In this document: positions 25,590 through 34,736 of the stretch, piece by piece
Layout: each line of letters begins with the position of its first letter
Position numbering within the stretch: the first letter of the stretch is position 1
Assembly (NCBI RefSeq): GCF_002741015.1
Contig: NZ_CP016617.1
Location: 1,116,001-1,180,000, forward strand
Length of the DNA: 64,000 nucleotides
Direction of reading: 5' to 3'
Origin: Microvirga ossetica
GTDB taxonomy: Bacteria > Pseudomonadota > Alphaproteobacteria > Rhizobiales > Beijerinckiaceae
Translations under genes and position numbers: made by a program
The notes under the pieces: model-generated
What the model was told of the DNA's origin: nothing
What the model saw: the letters and a program-made list of their open reading frames with translations, nothing else
Database searches by the model: none

Positions 25590-26541
25590 ACCAGATCAGG
25601 GGAATGAGAGCGCTGGCCAGGATCAGGGCCAACCCGAACGGATAGCCCCATGTCCAGTCGAGTTCGGGCATGAACTTGAAGTTCATGCCGTAAAGACCGG
25701 CTATCAGCGTCGGTGGGATCCCCACCACCGAGGCGATGGTCAGCACCTTGAACAGGTCGTTTTGCTCGATCGTGATGTAGCCCAGCACCGCATCGAGCAG
25801 GAATTGCACCTTGCCCGAGAGATGCGCCTCGTATTCGTTCAGCGAAGCCACATCCTTCAACACGGCCCTGAGCCGCACCCGGAATTCCGGGGTGATCCAC
25901 TCCTCGCCGATATCGCCGGCAAACGACGCAATCCGGCCGACCCCGAGCAGCACATCCCGTGCCTGCGAGACACGCTCGCCGATCGCTCCTACGGCGCCCA
26001 AGGTCATCCGCAGGGCATCGGTGGAACGGACCGTATGGCTCCGGTGAGTGGGGTTGCCGCGGAATACTTTGTGGGAGATCTGGTCGAGTTCGCCGCGCAG
26101 ACCTTCCAGCACGTCCGCTCCACGGTCGACGATCGCCTCGAGTAAGGCGGTATACACCCCGACGTGTGTGGCCAGGGATGGGTCATGGTGGATCTGCTCC
26201 GCCACCTGGTCGAACGTGGAGAGCTTGGCGAACCGGACCGTCACCAGCACAGTCGGCGACAGAATGAACCCGACCGGCGACAGGAAAGCCTCGGGGGTGT
26301 CGCTGCGGGCGAGAATGGGCATGCTGAGATAGATCACGCCACGGTCCACCTGCAAACGGCTTGAGGCCTCGATCTCGCTCAGGGCGTCTATCGAGGGCAC
26401 TTGGATATGGGTCCGGCTCTCGACGAAGGTCTTCTCCTCGTCTGACGGATCGAGGAGGTCGATCCAGATCACCTCGCTGGGTAGCTCCAGGGAGGCGCTC
26501 TCGCGCACCGATCCGGCCTCATCACGGTAGATCGTCAGCAT
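25567..26541 (-). CDS. CorA-like metal ion transporter (1)
   Basis: A 324-residue CorA-superfamily protein. The soluble funnel domain covers residues 1-250, then two C-terminal membrane helices joined by a loop follow the essential pore motif GLYGMNFKFMPELDW. The terminal WFKWRGWF is the usual basic tail. CorA proteins take up magnesium, cobalt or zinc as pentamers; the acidic loop after GMN fits magnesium. Its 3' end overlaps terC. A second CorA lies 1 kb away with a PRC-barrel gene between. Confidence 0.88.
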   Translation of the reverse strand: MLTIYRDEAGSVRESASLELPSEVIWIDLLDPSDEEKTFVESRTHIQVPSIDALSEIEASSRLQVDRGVIYLSMPILARSDTPEAFLSPVGFILSPTVLVTVRFAKLSTFDQVAEQIHHDPSLATHVGVYTALLEAIVDRGADVLEGLRGELDQISHKVFRGNPTHRSHTVRSTDALRMTLGAVGAIGERVSQARDVLLGVGRIASFAGDIGEEWITPEFRVRLRAVLKDVASLNEYEAHLSGKVQFLLDAVLGYITIEQNDLFKVLTIASVVGIPPTLIAGLYGMNFKFMPELDWTWGYPFGLALILASALIPLIWFKWRGWF

Positions 26542-26624
26542 GTCACCAGCCCAAGCGGCCTCTCAGCTCGCTGGGCCATCGTGTGCCGAGCGACGCCAGC
26601 CTGGGAAAGGGTCGTGACCAAGGC

Positions 26625-27197
26625 TCAGCGTCTGGGCAAGTCGCGCCAATAGTCCCACATCTCCTGCTCACGTTTCCTGTCGGGCCAGACCTGATCATCG
26701 CCGTAGAAGGCGGGGGCGCCTCGGACCTGCTCCTCGGTGATGTCGGTGCGATAGCCCTCAAGCGGCTTGTCATAGGCGAGCTTCTCCCACGGGATGGTGT
26801 GATGGTGGATGCCGACGCCCAGGAAGCCCCCAAAGGTCACATCGACGTAGACCACCCGGCCGCTCACCTTCTCGATCAACAGCCGCTTGATCGTGCCGAT
26901 CCGATGCCCTTGAGAGTCGAACACCGCCGTGCCTTCGACACGATCGCTTTCGATGACGGGTTTGGGAGAGGTGTGCTGGAGGATCGGACCCGACAGGTAA
27001 AAACCATTTTCCTCGATCCCGAATTCGACGACGGTTTGATTGATATCCAAGGCCCAGGGCTCATCCGGGGCGATCTGCCGTTTGAGGATCCAAGCTCCAT
27101 CCGTCGCAGGTAGCGTCGCACCGTCCGGATCGCTGGTGATGCCGCGCAGGTTAGGGACACTTTCCGATTGGAACACGTAATATGCTGTCCGTCTCAT
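26625..27197 (-). CDS. PRC-barrel domain protein (1)
   Basis: About 190 residues starting MRRTAYYVFQSESV after a strong GGGAGGTG ribosome site. The recognisable part is a PRC-barrel of the photosynthetic-reaction-centre H type at about residues 85-160: VEGTAVFDSQGHRIGTIKRL, then VVYVDVTFGGFLGVGIHHH and TIPWEKLAYD. No signal peptide or membrane helix is present, so it is probably cytosolic. It may have come from two parts, the N-terminal half being unfamiliar. PRC-barrel proteins are abundant in Methylobacteriaceae and often stress induced. Three lie in this window. Confidence 0.78.
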   Translation of the reverse strand: MRRTAYYVFQSESVPNLRGITSDPDGATLPATDGAWILKRQIAPDEPWALDINQTVVEFGIEENGFYLSGPILQHTSPKPVIESDRVEGTAVFDSQGHRIGTIKRLLIEKVSGRVVYVDVTFGGFLGVGIHHHTIPWEKLAYDKPLEGYRTDITEEQVRGAPAFYGDDQVWPDRKREQEMWDYWRDLPRR

Positions 27198-27528
27198 CAG
27201 CACCTCCCTTTCAGCAGGATCGCTGGTCCAGGGGCATTGGGCCATGATCAGTAAGAAAACGCAGGCTAGCACCCGTCAGGTCCGATCTGGCGGCCACGAC
27301 GGCAAATCTAGCAAGACACAATCCAACCTTTGCGAAGCATCCCCAGGCCCCTCGCCGACAAGGATTTTGTTCTAGGCTCAGTGCCCTGTCACCGCGTGGG
27401 GAGCCGCGACCGGCTTCGACTCGGGTGAGCCGCGTTCCATGGTCTCCAAAGTCGTGGGATCCCTCCGTGTGGCCAACCCTTCGCTGCTGCCCTGTGCAAG
27501 CGGCTCAGGGTAGCCTTGACATCGCTGC
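27198..27528. other. Intergenic region
   Basis: About 330 bases between the PRC-barrel gene and the CorA gene, both on the minus strand. I see no gene here. It presumably contains the PRC-barrel promoter. Confidence 0.4.
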
Positions 27529-28542
27529 CTAGAGCCACTGCTTCTGGCGGAAGCGCCAGTACTGCCATCCACAAACCACGGCGATGACCACGAGCACAAA
27601 GGGATAGCCGTATTTCCAGTGCAGCTCGGGCAGCACGTCGAAGTTCATGCCGTAGAGCCCGGCCACTGCCGTCGGCACCGCCAGGATGGCGGCCCAGGCG
27701 GCCAGCTTGCGGGTGATCTCGTTCTGCTGCGCCTGACCCGTCATCAGACTGGTCTCGAACGTGAACGACAGCACCTCGCGCAGGGACTCGATCTCCTCTT
27801 GCACCTGGCGGATGTGGTCCGAAACGTCGCGGAAGAGCGGAGACATCGCGGCATCGATCCCTGGCAGCCCGGGCTTTTCGAGGCGCCGGCACACCTCCAC
27901 CAGCGGGATCGCGGCATTGCGCAGGCGCAACAGATCCCGCCGGAGCTGATAGATCCGGCTGATCTGGTCTTTGGACGGGTTTGCTCCCAGAACGCTGTCC
28001 TCGATCTCCTCGACCTCCGCCTGGATCGTCTCGATGACCGGCATGTAGTTGTCGACGATGAAGTCGAGAATGGCATAGAGGATGAAGTCCTCGCCCTCGG
28101 AGAACGCAGTTGGGGCCGCCTCGCAGCGTTCGCGCACCGGCGTGTAAGAGGTCGAAGCGCCGTGTCGGACGGAGACCAGGTAGCCGCGCCCCACGAACAG
28201 GTGGGTCTCGCCGAAGGCGATGCGCCCGTCCACCATCTGAGCGGTGCGGGCGACGATGAACAGCGCCTCGCCATACTGTTCGAGCTTGGGCCGCTGATGG
28301 GCCTTGAGGGCGTCCTCGATGGCAAGCTCATGCAAACCAAACTGCCCCTGGACTTTCCTCAGAAGTTCCAGGCTGGGCTCGTGCAGGCCGATCCAGACCA
28401 CATGCCCGGGCTTGCGCGACCATTCCCCGGCTTCGTCGATGGGCACCTCGGCCACGCGCCGCCCACCCGCGTAAGCTGCCGAGGCGACGACACCTGGGGT
28501 ATCCTTGGGCTGATTAGATACGAGTTTGAGAGGGTTCGCCAT
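27529..28542 (-). CDS. corA: CorA-family magnesium/cobalt transporter (2)
   Basis: A 337-residue CorA. The N-terminal domain shows VVWIGLHEPSLELLRKVQ and ELAIEDALKAHQRPKLEQYG, diagnostic of the family. The pore motif GLYGMNFDVLPEL precedes the second helix, and the tail RFRQKQW is basic. It is closer to canonical CorA than the neighbour at 25567. The ATG (MANPLKL) was chosen over an upstream TTG. There is no gene in the 330 bases downstream up to the PRC-barrel start. Confidence 0.92.
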   Translation of the reverse strand: MANPLKLVSNQPKDTPGVVASAAYAGGRRVAEVPIDEAGEWSRKPGHVVWIGLHEPSLELLRKVQGQFGLHELAIEDALKAHQRPKLEQYGEALFIVARTAQMVDGRIAFGETHLFVGRGYLVSVRHGASTSYTPVRERCEAAPTAFSEGEDFILYAILDFIVDNYMPVIETIQAEVEEIEDSVLGANPSKDQISRIYQLRRDLLRLRNAAIPLVEVCRRLEKPGLPGIDAAMSPLFRDVSDHIRQVQEEIESLREVLSFTFETSLMTGQAQQNEITRKLAAWAAILAVPTAVAGLYGMNFDVLPELHWKYGYPFVLVVIAVVCGWQYWRFRQKQWL

Positions 28543-28773
28543 GAACAATCAACGCAGGGCAGCCCCGCCCGGTGCCAGGCCCAGGGAGCAACCTGCCCTT
28601 GGAGCCATATCTCAGCCGCTCTCCTGGGGACAATGCCCGGCGGCACTGAGCCAGCTGTGCTGGGAAGAAGCGACGACGGCACAGGCTGTCTGGCTATCGG
28701 AGGATGAGCCATGACGCCTCAACCAATCTCCACCTTACTCCAGACATGACAACACCAGCATGAGGCAACCAGG

Positions 28774-30210
28774 CTACTTGCTCCACACTCCGACGCGAGC
28801 CGATCGTGCTCTGCCCGCGGCAAGCACAAGTTCCGGTGTTGCATCCGGGGCAGCCCACCCGCCACCATTGAACAACACGACTGTGGATAGATCCTTTTGC
28901 TCGACTTGGCATCGGTAAACGTCTGCTGGACCAGCAGGCTCACAAACCACTTCACGACCATCTAAATACTGGGCCAATTCATCTGTGCTGCTTGCTTTAC
29001 CATCGGTTTCAACTCCGAACAGGTGAATGGTGCGCCCCTGCAGTGAAAGCGTTGAGGTATCAAGGACGCTTGGAGTGCCGCGAAGCCCACCCGAGTTAGC
29101 CGGAACAGCCACCGCCACTTGGACTGGTATTGACGTCGGCGCGTCAGGGCTAGAAGCTGGAGTGCGGCCTGTGAGGGCTAGCGGCTCACGCGGCAGCGGA
29201 GCACTCATCTTGCTGCTCGATGATTGTTCTCCCTTCTGACCCAAGGTGGCTGTGGCATGGTTCCTTTGGCGTTCTCGCTCAAGCTCCTGTTTCGCTTCTT
29301 GTAGTTCTCGGCGGTTCGATGCCATTAGGATCGCATCCTTCCCCCGCAGCTTCTGGAGCGCCTGACGTTCCTCCGCCATGACTGCAAGGTCGCGCGTCAC
29401 AGCATCTGCGCGCTCCCGCTCCTTCTCAAAGGACGCTTTCAGCTCTGCCCATTGTTCAGCGTTTGATGCCGCAGAAGCGGCATCTTGCGCACGAAGGGCT
29501 CGGAGCGTCCGCAGTTCCTCCGTAGTAGTTGCAAGGTCACGAGAAATCGCATCAGCTCGTTGCTGCTCTCGCTCTGTCGCACCTTTCAGTTCCGCGAGCT
29601 CATCACGGGGTGGCACATGAACAGATTTGTCTGAGTCGGCTACGGGTAGTGACACTGATCCTGGTGCGACAGCTAAAGACGCCGTGGACTGATTGTCATC
29701 TTCGCCGTCAATTGTTTGCAGCTCAGCTAAAATGTCTGGTGCTCGAATCTGATCGAGAAGCAGAAGGGCAAGCGTGCCGACCTCGATTGCCGTATTGAGG
29801 CGGCTTTCGGCTTCTCCCAGTTTACCCTGGCGCAGGAGCCTCTCAAGGTCCCTTGCGAGTTGCCGCCGCTCCGGTGACGTAACAATCAAAGGCAGGATCC
29901 CAGAGAGAGTGTTGGTAGGACTATTCTCTGTCTGACTTACCGGCTTAGCGGCTAAGTCCGTTGTCTGTAAATCTTGGGTGTCCGAGCGCCTTTCCTGTGT
30001 GAAAGTGCGAACGAACTCCGGCCTAGGGTCGCCCTCTCCTGTTAGGGGCCGTTGCTCGGCCATCACTGGGCCACTCAGCAGCCCCCCTAGCAGGGCCACT
30101 GCACACGTCTTTGCAACGTTCCTATGAGCTTCGCCGAGCGGCACGTCGAACGGCAAGATTGGCCGCCTTGCAGATCTTCGTCTGAGTCCTGCAAAGTTTC
30201 GTCCGCCCAT
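28774..30210 (-). CDS. Exported coiled-coil protein with SNase-like C-terminal domain
   Basis: A 478-residue protein. After a basic N-terminus a hydrophobic stretch (VAKTCAVALLGGLLSGPVMA) is a likely signal peptide. Residues about 195-325 form a coiled coil with an internal duplication, ERADAVTRDLA matching QRADAISRDLA about 42 residues apart. The C-terminus (about 395-478), with RTIHLFGVETDG, DGREVVCEPAG, VYRCQV and DLSTVVLFNGGGWAAPDA, follows the staphylococcal-nuclease-like fold, but the usual catalytic Arg and Glu residues are not evident. It is probably a binding rather than nuclease domain. The role is unknown. Confidence 0.7.
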   Translation of the reverse strand: MGGRNFAGLRRRSARRPILPFDVPLGEAHRNVAKTCAVALLGGLLSGPVMAEQRPLTGEGDPRPEFVRTFTQERRSDTQDLQTTDLAAKPVSQTENSPTNTLSGILPLIVTSPERRQLARDLERLLRQGKLGEAESRLNTAIEVGTLALLLLDQIRAPDILAELQTIDGEDDNQSTASLAVAPGSVSLPVADSDKSVHVPPRDELAELKGATEREQQRADAISRDLATTTEELRTLRALRAQDAASAASNAEQWAELKASFEKERERADAVTRDLAVMAEERQALQKLRGKDAILMASNRRELQEAKQELERERQRNHATATLGQKGEQSSSSKMSAPLPREPLALTGRTPASSPDAPTSIPVQVAVAVPANSGGLRGTPSVLDTSTLSLQGRTIHLFGVETDGKASSTDELAQYLDGREVVCEPAGPADVYRCQVEQKDLSTVVLFNGGGWAAPDATPELVLAAGRARSARVGVWSK

Positions 30211-30522
30211 GTCAGACCTCCCGCGGTAGCGCTCTTATAAGCAGTAGGCGAGAACTTCTGCTGCTGTTTGATTGGTATCACAAAACTTTCTTTGGCTGCC
30301 GCTGCAGCGCCCATTCTCGAACTTCTTACAATGCGATGCTCAGTTATTCATTTCGGCAAAGGACGCTTTAGCAACAAGCCGCCCTGAAGCAAGGCGATGC
30401 GAATTTTATGCCAACTATTGTTGTGGTCAATATAGCCACTTTTGGTAGAGACCTCGCAAGAATTTCGCCTCATCATTAGGTATTTGGTCGGGTTGACCCG
30501 CAGTCCCACTTGGAATACGTGA

Positions 30523-30538
30523 TACCGCACGTGCGGTA
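30523..30538. promoter_or_regulatory. Perfect 16-base palindrome
   Basis: TACCGCAC|GTGCGGTA is a perfect inverted repeat in the 360-base gap upstream of the SNase-like gene and downstream of the NTF2-like gene. There is no T tract, so it could be an operator for a dimeric regulator or a weak terminator. The remaining gap sequence (30211-30570) is AT-richer than the surroundings and holds no recognised gene. Confidence 0.4.
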
Positions 30539-30570
30539 CCGTTCTCGCAAGCTTTTGTACACGTTCCTGA

Positions 30571-31410
30571 TCACTGCCGCCCTCTCCGGCTCAGCACACG
30601 GCTATTTTCGGAGATGATTATCGGCCGCTCCCCTGCGAAGCTAACAAGCAGCTCGTGTGTCGCAACACCGCGTGAGCGTCGATTTAGCTTGGGGTTGGCA
30701 GCTTCAAAATCAAACGCTGATCGCACGGTGCACGTGTCGCCATCGGGACTGCATCGCACGTTCATTGTGTTTGGGCGATAGCGGTAGTTTCGGTCAGGCC
30801 ACCGCTGAGCGAAGCGACGCTTCTTCGCAAGTAACGCACCAAAGCTGTTGCTCTGCCCATGGAACAGCACTCTGGAACCGTAAAACTCTGGTGTCGCCTG
30901 AAGAGCCTGACGATTTGAGGAGGACCAGGCGTTAAGGTAATCGACGGCGAAGCTCTGCGCCTCTTGCTGCCGAGGGATTGGCCGGGCTCGAACGAAGCCT
31001 GGCCGAACTGCCACGCTGGAGCCGCTTGCTGGCGCCACCACGGGTTCTGCGGCAAGCTCAGGATTCTGCTCTCGGGGCCCAGGCTGAAATGGAACAGCTG
31101 GACCCTGCTGCCCCCAATGTCCAGAAGAGGCGCGCTCTGTTCGACTGACAGGTTTCGACCGAACCTCACTGAGTGATGATGCTGGCGGGGCCCCCGATGC
31201 AGGAGCTGCAGTCACAAGAGCAGATGGGGATTCTGTCTGCGCGGGCTTGGCCTGAACTGCTGAGCTCGACTCAAAGGCTTGGGCTGGACGCGCAAGCAGA
31301 TCGGCTGGCGGATCGACCCACCCTCCCTTCGTCTGTCCGAAAGCTGCCGAGCCTAAGAGCACCGCCGGAATGACAGTCCCTATCCAGCCTCGATTCCATT
31401 GAGTTCGCAT
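30571..31410 (-). CDS. Secreted NTF2-like (SnoaL-type) domain protein
   Basis: About 279 residues starting MRTQWNRGWIGTVIPAVLLG, a Sec signal peptide preceded by GGAGAGC. A long Pro/Ala/Ser-rich linker leads to a C-terminal domain (about residues 155-275) with AQSFAVDYLNAWSSSNRQAL, EFYGSRVLFHGQ and FAQRWPDRNYRYRP, the pattern of NTF2-like periplasmic domains found in many rhizobial caspase-like and hypothetical proteins. The function is not established. The longer in-frame N-terminal extension was rejected because the ribosome site and signal peptide fit the downstream ATG. Confidence 0.72.
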   Translation of the reverse strand: MRTQWNRGWIGTVIPAVLLGSAAFGQTKGGWVDPPADLLARPAQAFESSSAVQAKPAQTESPSALVTAAPASGAPPASSLSEVRSKPVSRTERASSGHWGQQGPAVPFQPGPREQNPELAAEPVVAPASGSSVAVRPGFVRARPIPRQQEAQSFAVDYLNAWSSSNRQALQATPEFYGSRVLFHGQSNSFGALLAKKRRFAQRWPDRNYRYRPNTMNVRCSPDGDTCTVRSAFDFEAANPKLNRRSRGVATHELLVSFAGERPIIISENSRVLSRRGRQ

Positions 31411-31750
31411 GATGCTCTCCAACAGGCCAGCGTGACTGATAAGCCCGACTAACGACGTGACTACGCCGCTTCTATTCTGGCATAAAGAAATAATTGAACG
31501 GGTAATTTGGTTCAAAGAAGGCCCACCAGCCAACATCTAGGCGGCCGGATCTCTGCAGCCCTTAATAGACCGCTTGGTGTGCGATGCGCCCGCACGCCTG
31601 TCATCCCGCCCGTAGCCATATCGGGCTAGGCTATGAAGATTTGCGGTTCTTAAGGAGCGTCCGACGTTGCATTCTCCAGCCTGACATTCAGACAACTCCC
31701 GGGGAGTGCCAGGAGTGGACCATTCCCATTTCAAATCCAAAGTTACTTCC
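31411..31750. other. Intergenic region
   Basis: About 340 bases upstream of the NTF2-like gene on the minus strand. It presumably contains that gene's promoter. No gene or clear operator seen. Confidence 0.4.
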
Positions 31751-32044
31751 TTAAGGCTGTGCTGGAGAGGATAGTATCTGCTCATACACCTTCAAAGGCC
31801 AAGTTTGTCCTCGGACCCGCATCAGATGCCATTCGACAGCCCGCCTGCGGTCCATCAATTGATTCATCTCGGCCAGGAGCGTCTGCGCGTCGTGAGTGGC
31901 CAAGGCGATCGCCTGGGCGTCAATGCTGAAGCGCTGCCTTTGGGCGGCGCGCGCGAACTCTCGATTGAGCCTTTCGCACGCGTCTGCAAGACGGTGGAGC
32001 TCCGCAATCAGCTCGTGCTCGCTCATCTGATTCAAGGCCGGCAT
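31751..32044 (-). CDS. Small helical hypothetical protein
   Basis: A 97-residue, mostly helical protein: MSEHELIAELHRLADACERL starts at codon 7 and a second helix with HDAQTLLAEMNQLMDRRRAV follows. It resembles short coiled-coil proteins and has no recognised domain. The first ATG has no clear ribosome site, so initiation at codon 7 is possible. It lies just after the PRC-barrel gene at 32132 in the same direction and could be in the same transcript. Confidence 0.5.
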   Translation of the reverse strand: MPALNQMSEHELIAELHRLADACERLNREFARAAQRQRFSIDAQAIALATHDAQTLLAEMNQLMDRRRAVEWHLMRVRGQTWPLKVYEQILSSPAQP

Positions 32045-32131
32045 CGCTTAACGGACCTCACGAACACTGGAAGCCTTACGGCCTTTGCGAGCAGCAGGGC
32101 TTCCAACGATCTGACGCTTCACGGTTAAGGA

Positions 32132-32815
32132 TCACGTTGGGACCGAAGACCAGAAGTCCTGCACCTGCTGCCCGTACTCGGGCTCGGAGAACGGCTCTTC
32201 ACCGGCAGCATAGCTTGGCGCGCCCATCAGCCGCTTCCGATCGGCATCGATCACATAGCCCTTCTTACTGGTGTCATAGGTCAGGGCATTCCAAGGCATC
32301 GGATGATACTTCTGGCCGATCCCGGGAAAGCCCCCAAAGCTCATGATGGCATAGGCCACTTCGCCCGATCGCTTGCCCACCATGAAGTTGTAGACTTCGC
32401 CGAGCTTTTCTCCCTGACGGTTGTATACCGTCGTGCCCTCGACCTTGTTGGAGGCGATCAGGTCCGTTGTCTCATCCTTTTCGACCGAGCTGGACCTGGG
32501 AGCCCGGGCCGGCTGGCCGAAGGAGCGATCGGGAGCCGCTCTCTGAGACGATCTATGGGTCGGGGCGCTGCTCCGGGTTGTACGACGCACCGTCGTTGCA
32601 GTGGCGTACCCGACAGCCCCTCCAAGGAGGATTCCGAGCAGGACAATGCTGTCTTCGAAAAACAGATCCGCCCGCCGGCGTCTGCGGTACTCGTCAGTGC
32701 GGGCTTCCAAATCACGGGTTGGGTAGGCTGGCTGGCTCGAAGCTCCTGAGCGATAAGACCGAGGTCCGGCTCCCAAGCCTTCCTGAGACCTGCCGGCCTG
32801 ATAGGTGTCGACCAT
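32132..32815 (-). CDS. PRC-barrel protein with one membrane helix (2)
   Basis: 227 residues starting MVDTYQAGRSQEG after AGGAGGAAACG. An Arg-rich stretch (TDEYRRRRRADLFFED) precedes a helix SIVLLGILLGGAVGYATATT, so the N-terminus is cytosolic and the C-terminus extracytoplasmic by the positive-inside rule. The PRC-barrel spans about residues 120-215, with VEGTTVYNRQGEKLGEVYNF and AIMSFGGFPGIGQKYHPMPW. It shares the pattern of the barrel at 26625. Probably stress related. The partner is unknown. Confidence 0.8.
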   Translation of the reverse strand: MVDTYQAGRSQEGLGAGPRSYRSGASSQPAYPTRDLEARTDEYRRRRRADLFFEDSIVLLGILLGGAVGYATATTVRRTTRSSAPTHRSSQRAAPDRSFGQPARAPRSSSVEKDETTDLIASNKVEGTTVYNRQGEKLGEVYNFMVGKRSGEVAYAIMSFGGFPGIGQKYHPMPWNALTYDTSKKGYVIDADRKRLMGAPSYAAGEEPFSEPEYGQQVQDFWSSVPT

Positions 32816-32970
32816 GAACGTTTCCTCCTGAGAATCGATCAGCCGTTGCCCAACCCTGCTGATTAACCCACCTCGTAGGCGATAGTTCGCAAGGCTTTTG
32901 CTCTGCATGGTCTTATTCGCGGATACGGAGGCAATCGTCCGGAACATCCGGCCCGGTCGCTGATTTAACG

Positions 32971-33249
32971 TGGATCAAAAAGCAAAAACGCAAAGCCGAG
33001 CACATCGAGGAAGGCTACGAGAAACAGGGCGTCCCGGAGAAGGAAGCTGAGCGGCGTGCTTGGGCAACCGTCAACAAGGAAAGCGGGGGCGGCAACAAGA
33101 GCGGCTCTGGCCGTGGCAAGAAGGATACGAATACGTCGGCCAAAAAGGGCGGCGCCGTCGGTGGAGCGGCCTCGGCCAAGCGCCCCGCCGCAGCGCGCTC
33201 GGCATCGGCAAAGAAGGCCGCCGCCACCCGAAAGCGGAATGCAAGCTGA
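32971..33249 (+). pseudogene. Plasmid-stabilization-type small basic protein, N-terminus lost
   Basis: From 32977 the frame reads KKQKRKAEHIEEGYEKQGVP, then KEAERRAWATVNKESGGGNK and a Lys/Ala/Ser-rich tail to a TGA at 33249. This matches small proteins annotated as plasmid stabilization factors, which normally start with about 12 residues (MP-x-GDKS-x-Y-T-D) missing here. No ATG, GTG or TTG lies in frame at the right place, and the preceding codons are unrelated. The IS630 inserted 130 bases downstream. It is likely a remnant. Confidence 0.65.
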
Positions 33250-33377
33250 CCCGCGTCAGCCCCCAACGGTCGAACGGAAGCTCCTCCGTGAAGGGGGCTT
33301 CCTGTTGGACCTTCACGGGATGCAACAATCGCCCTTGCATCCGTCTCGCCTCCTGATCTCGGCGTTTCGCTGACTGC

Positions 33378-34432
33378 TAAAGCGCTTTTGATCTGGACTT
33401 GAATCGCTTCGGGTGGTCTGTGCGTTGACTGGGATATGGCCCGGGAGGCAAACCATGCCCCAGCCCTATTCTCCTGATCTGCGTGAGCGTGTTCTTGTCG
33501 CCTGTGCGCGTGGCGACCTTCCTCAGGTTGAGATTGCCCGCCGCTTCCAGGTCTGCCCCGCCACCGTCTCGAACTGGCGCCGCCAAGAGCGCGAGGAGGG
33601 CCGACGCTGTCCCAAGCCGCACAGCGGCGGCGTGCCCTCGCGCCTGGATGCAGCAGCTCTGGAGGTGCTGCGTCAGCTCGTGGCCGAAGACAATGACGCG
33701 CTGCTGCGCGAGTACCGCGAGCGCCTGGCCGAGCGAACGGGCGTGACGGTGTGTCTGGCGGTGATCTGCGAGGCGCTCAAGCGGCTCAAGCTGCGTCCGA
33801 AAAAAAGACCCTTCGGGCGGCCGAGCAGGAGCGGCCCGAGATTGCCGCCGAGCGCGAGGCCTATCGCCAGCAGATGAGCGAGCTTCCCGTGGAACGCCTG
33901 GTGTTCCTCGATGAGAGCGGAGTGACGACCAAGATGGCCCGCACTCATGCGCGAGCGCCACGTGGGCAACGCGCCTATGGCTCCATCCCGCTCGGCTCGT
34001 GGCAGCGGCTGACGGTCTTGGGCGCACTCGCCTGTGAGGGCCTGGTCGCTACGATGAGCATCGAGGCCTCGACCTCGACCTCCGTGCTTTTGGCCTATCT
34101 CGAGCAAATCCTGGTACCGGCCCTCAAACGCACCAAGCCGGATGCCATTCTGGTGTTGGACAACCTGCGCCCGCATCGGGCCACAGAAGTGCGAGACCTG
34201 CTCGCGCAGGCCGGGATCGGGCTTTTGTACCTGCCGCGCTATTCCCCGGAGTTCAACCCGATCGAGCCCGCCTGGGCCAAGATGAAAGAGCGGCTCAAGG
34301 CGAAAGCGCCTCGCACTCTTGAAGCTTTGGAAGCGGAACTCAAACCCGCCCTCGACACCATCACCGCAAAGGATGCCCGAGGCTGGATCAGGCATGCCGG
34401 CTATGCCCTACACTGATCCCAAAAGCGCTTTA
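33378..34432. mobile_element. IS630-family insertion sequence (1)
   Basis: The ends are TAAAGCGCTTTTG at 33378-33390 and its exact complement at 34420-34432. Both begin with TA, the target dinucleotide duplicated by IS630 elements. The length of 1,055 bases fits the family. The transposase inside is split into two frames by an A7 tract. It looks recent and intact and lies between a plasmid-stabilization remnant and a sigma-factor locus. Confidence 0.85.
33455..34416 (+). CDS. IS630-family transposase, made by -1 frameshift
   Basis: The first frame (33455-33877) encodes the helix-turn-helix part with PYSPDLRERVLVACARGD and EIARRFQVCPATVSNWRR. The second, ending at 34416, encodes the DDE domain: LVFLDESGVTTKMAR, AILVLDNLRPHRA and SPEFNPIEPAWAKMK. 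The frames overlap by one base of shift at seven A residues (33800-33806), a classic slippery site, so a fused transposase of about 320 residues would be made by -1 slippage. All three catalytic acidic residues are present. Confidence 0.85.
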
Positions 34433-34484
34433 GGATCTGCCAGCGTCACTTTGTCGGGAATACCACGCGATACAGGTTCCCAGT

Positions 34485-34736
34485 ATGCCAGACAGCCAGT
34501 CGAAGGCTCCTCGTGGCAGTCTTGACGCTTCCGTCCAAGAACACCTCGGCGTGCAGCTGCGTGCTCTCTACGGCGATCCCTCTGAGAGCAAGCTTCCCTA
34601 TGAGTTGCGCCTGCTCGCCCGACGGTGGCACAGACCATCCGTGCGCACACTGCGCACACCGAGCCGGTCGACCAAGCCTTCCTCGATGGGGTCATGGGCA
34701 ATCTTGTCCCGCTCCGCGCCTATGCCATCTCGCTGA
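34485..34736 (+). CDS. NepR-like anti-sigma segment, split from its sigma factor
   Basis: The first 47 codons match NepR, the anti-sigma factor of the alphaproteobacterial general stress response: DASVQEHLGVQLRALYGDP, then SKLPYELRLLARR. After that the frame is out of phase with a sigma-factor gene that starts at 34625 in the -1 frame. In the paralogue at 51214 the same two parts are in one continuous protein. Here a single lost base near 34624, or ribosomal slippage, separates them, so either a free NepR-like peptide of about 83 residues with an unrelated tail is made, or the gene is damaged. Confidence 0.7.
   Translation: MPDSQSKAPRGSLDASVQEHLGVQLRALYGDPSESKLPYELRLLARRWHRPSVRTLRTPSRSTKPSSMGSWAILSRSAPMPSR

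Noticed and set aside
28557..28714. Small plus-strand frame starting MNNQRRAAPP upstream of corA
   Set aside because: It has no ribosome site or family similarity, and overlaps the corA promoter region.
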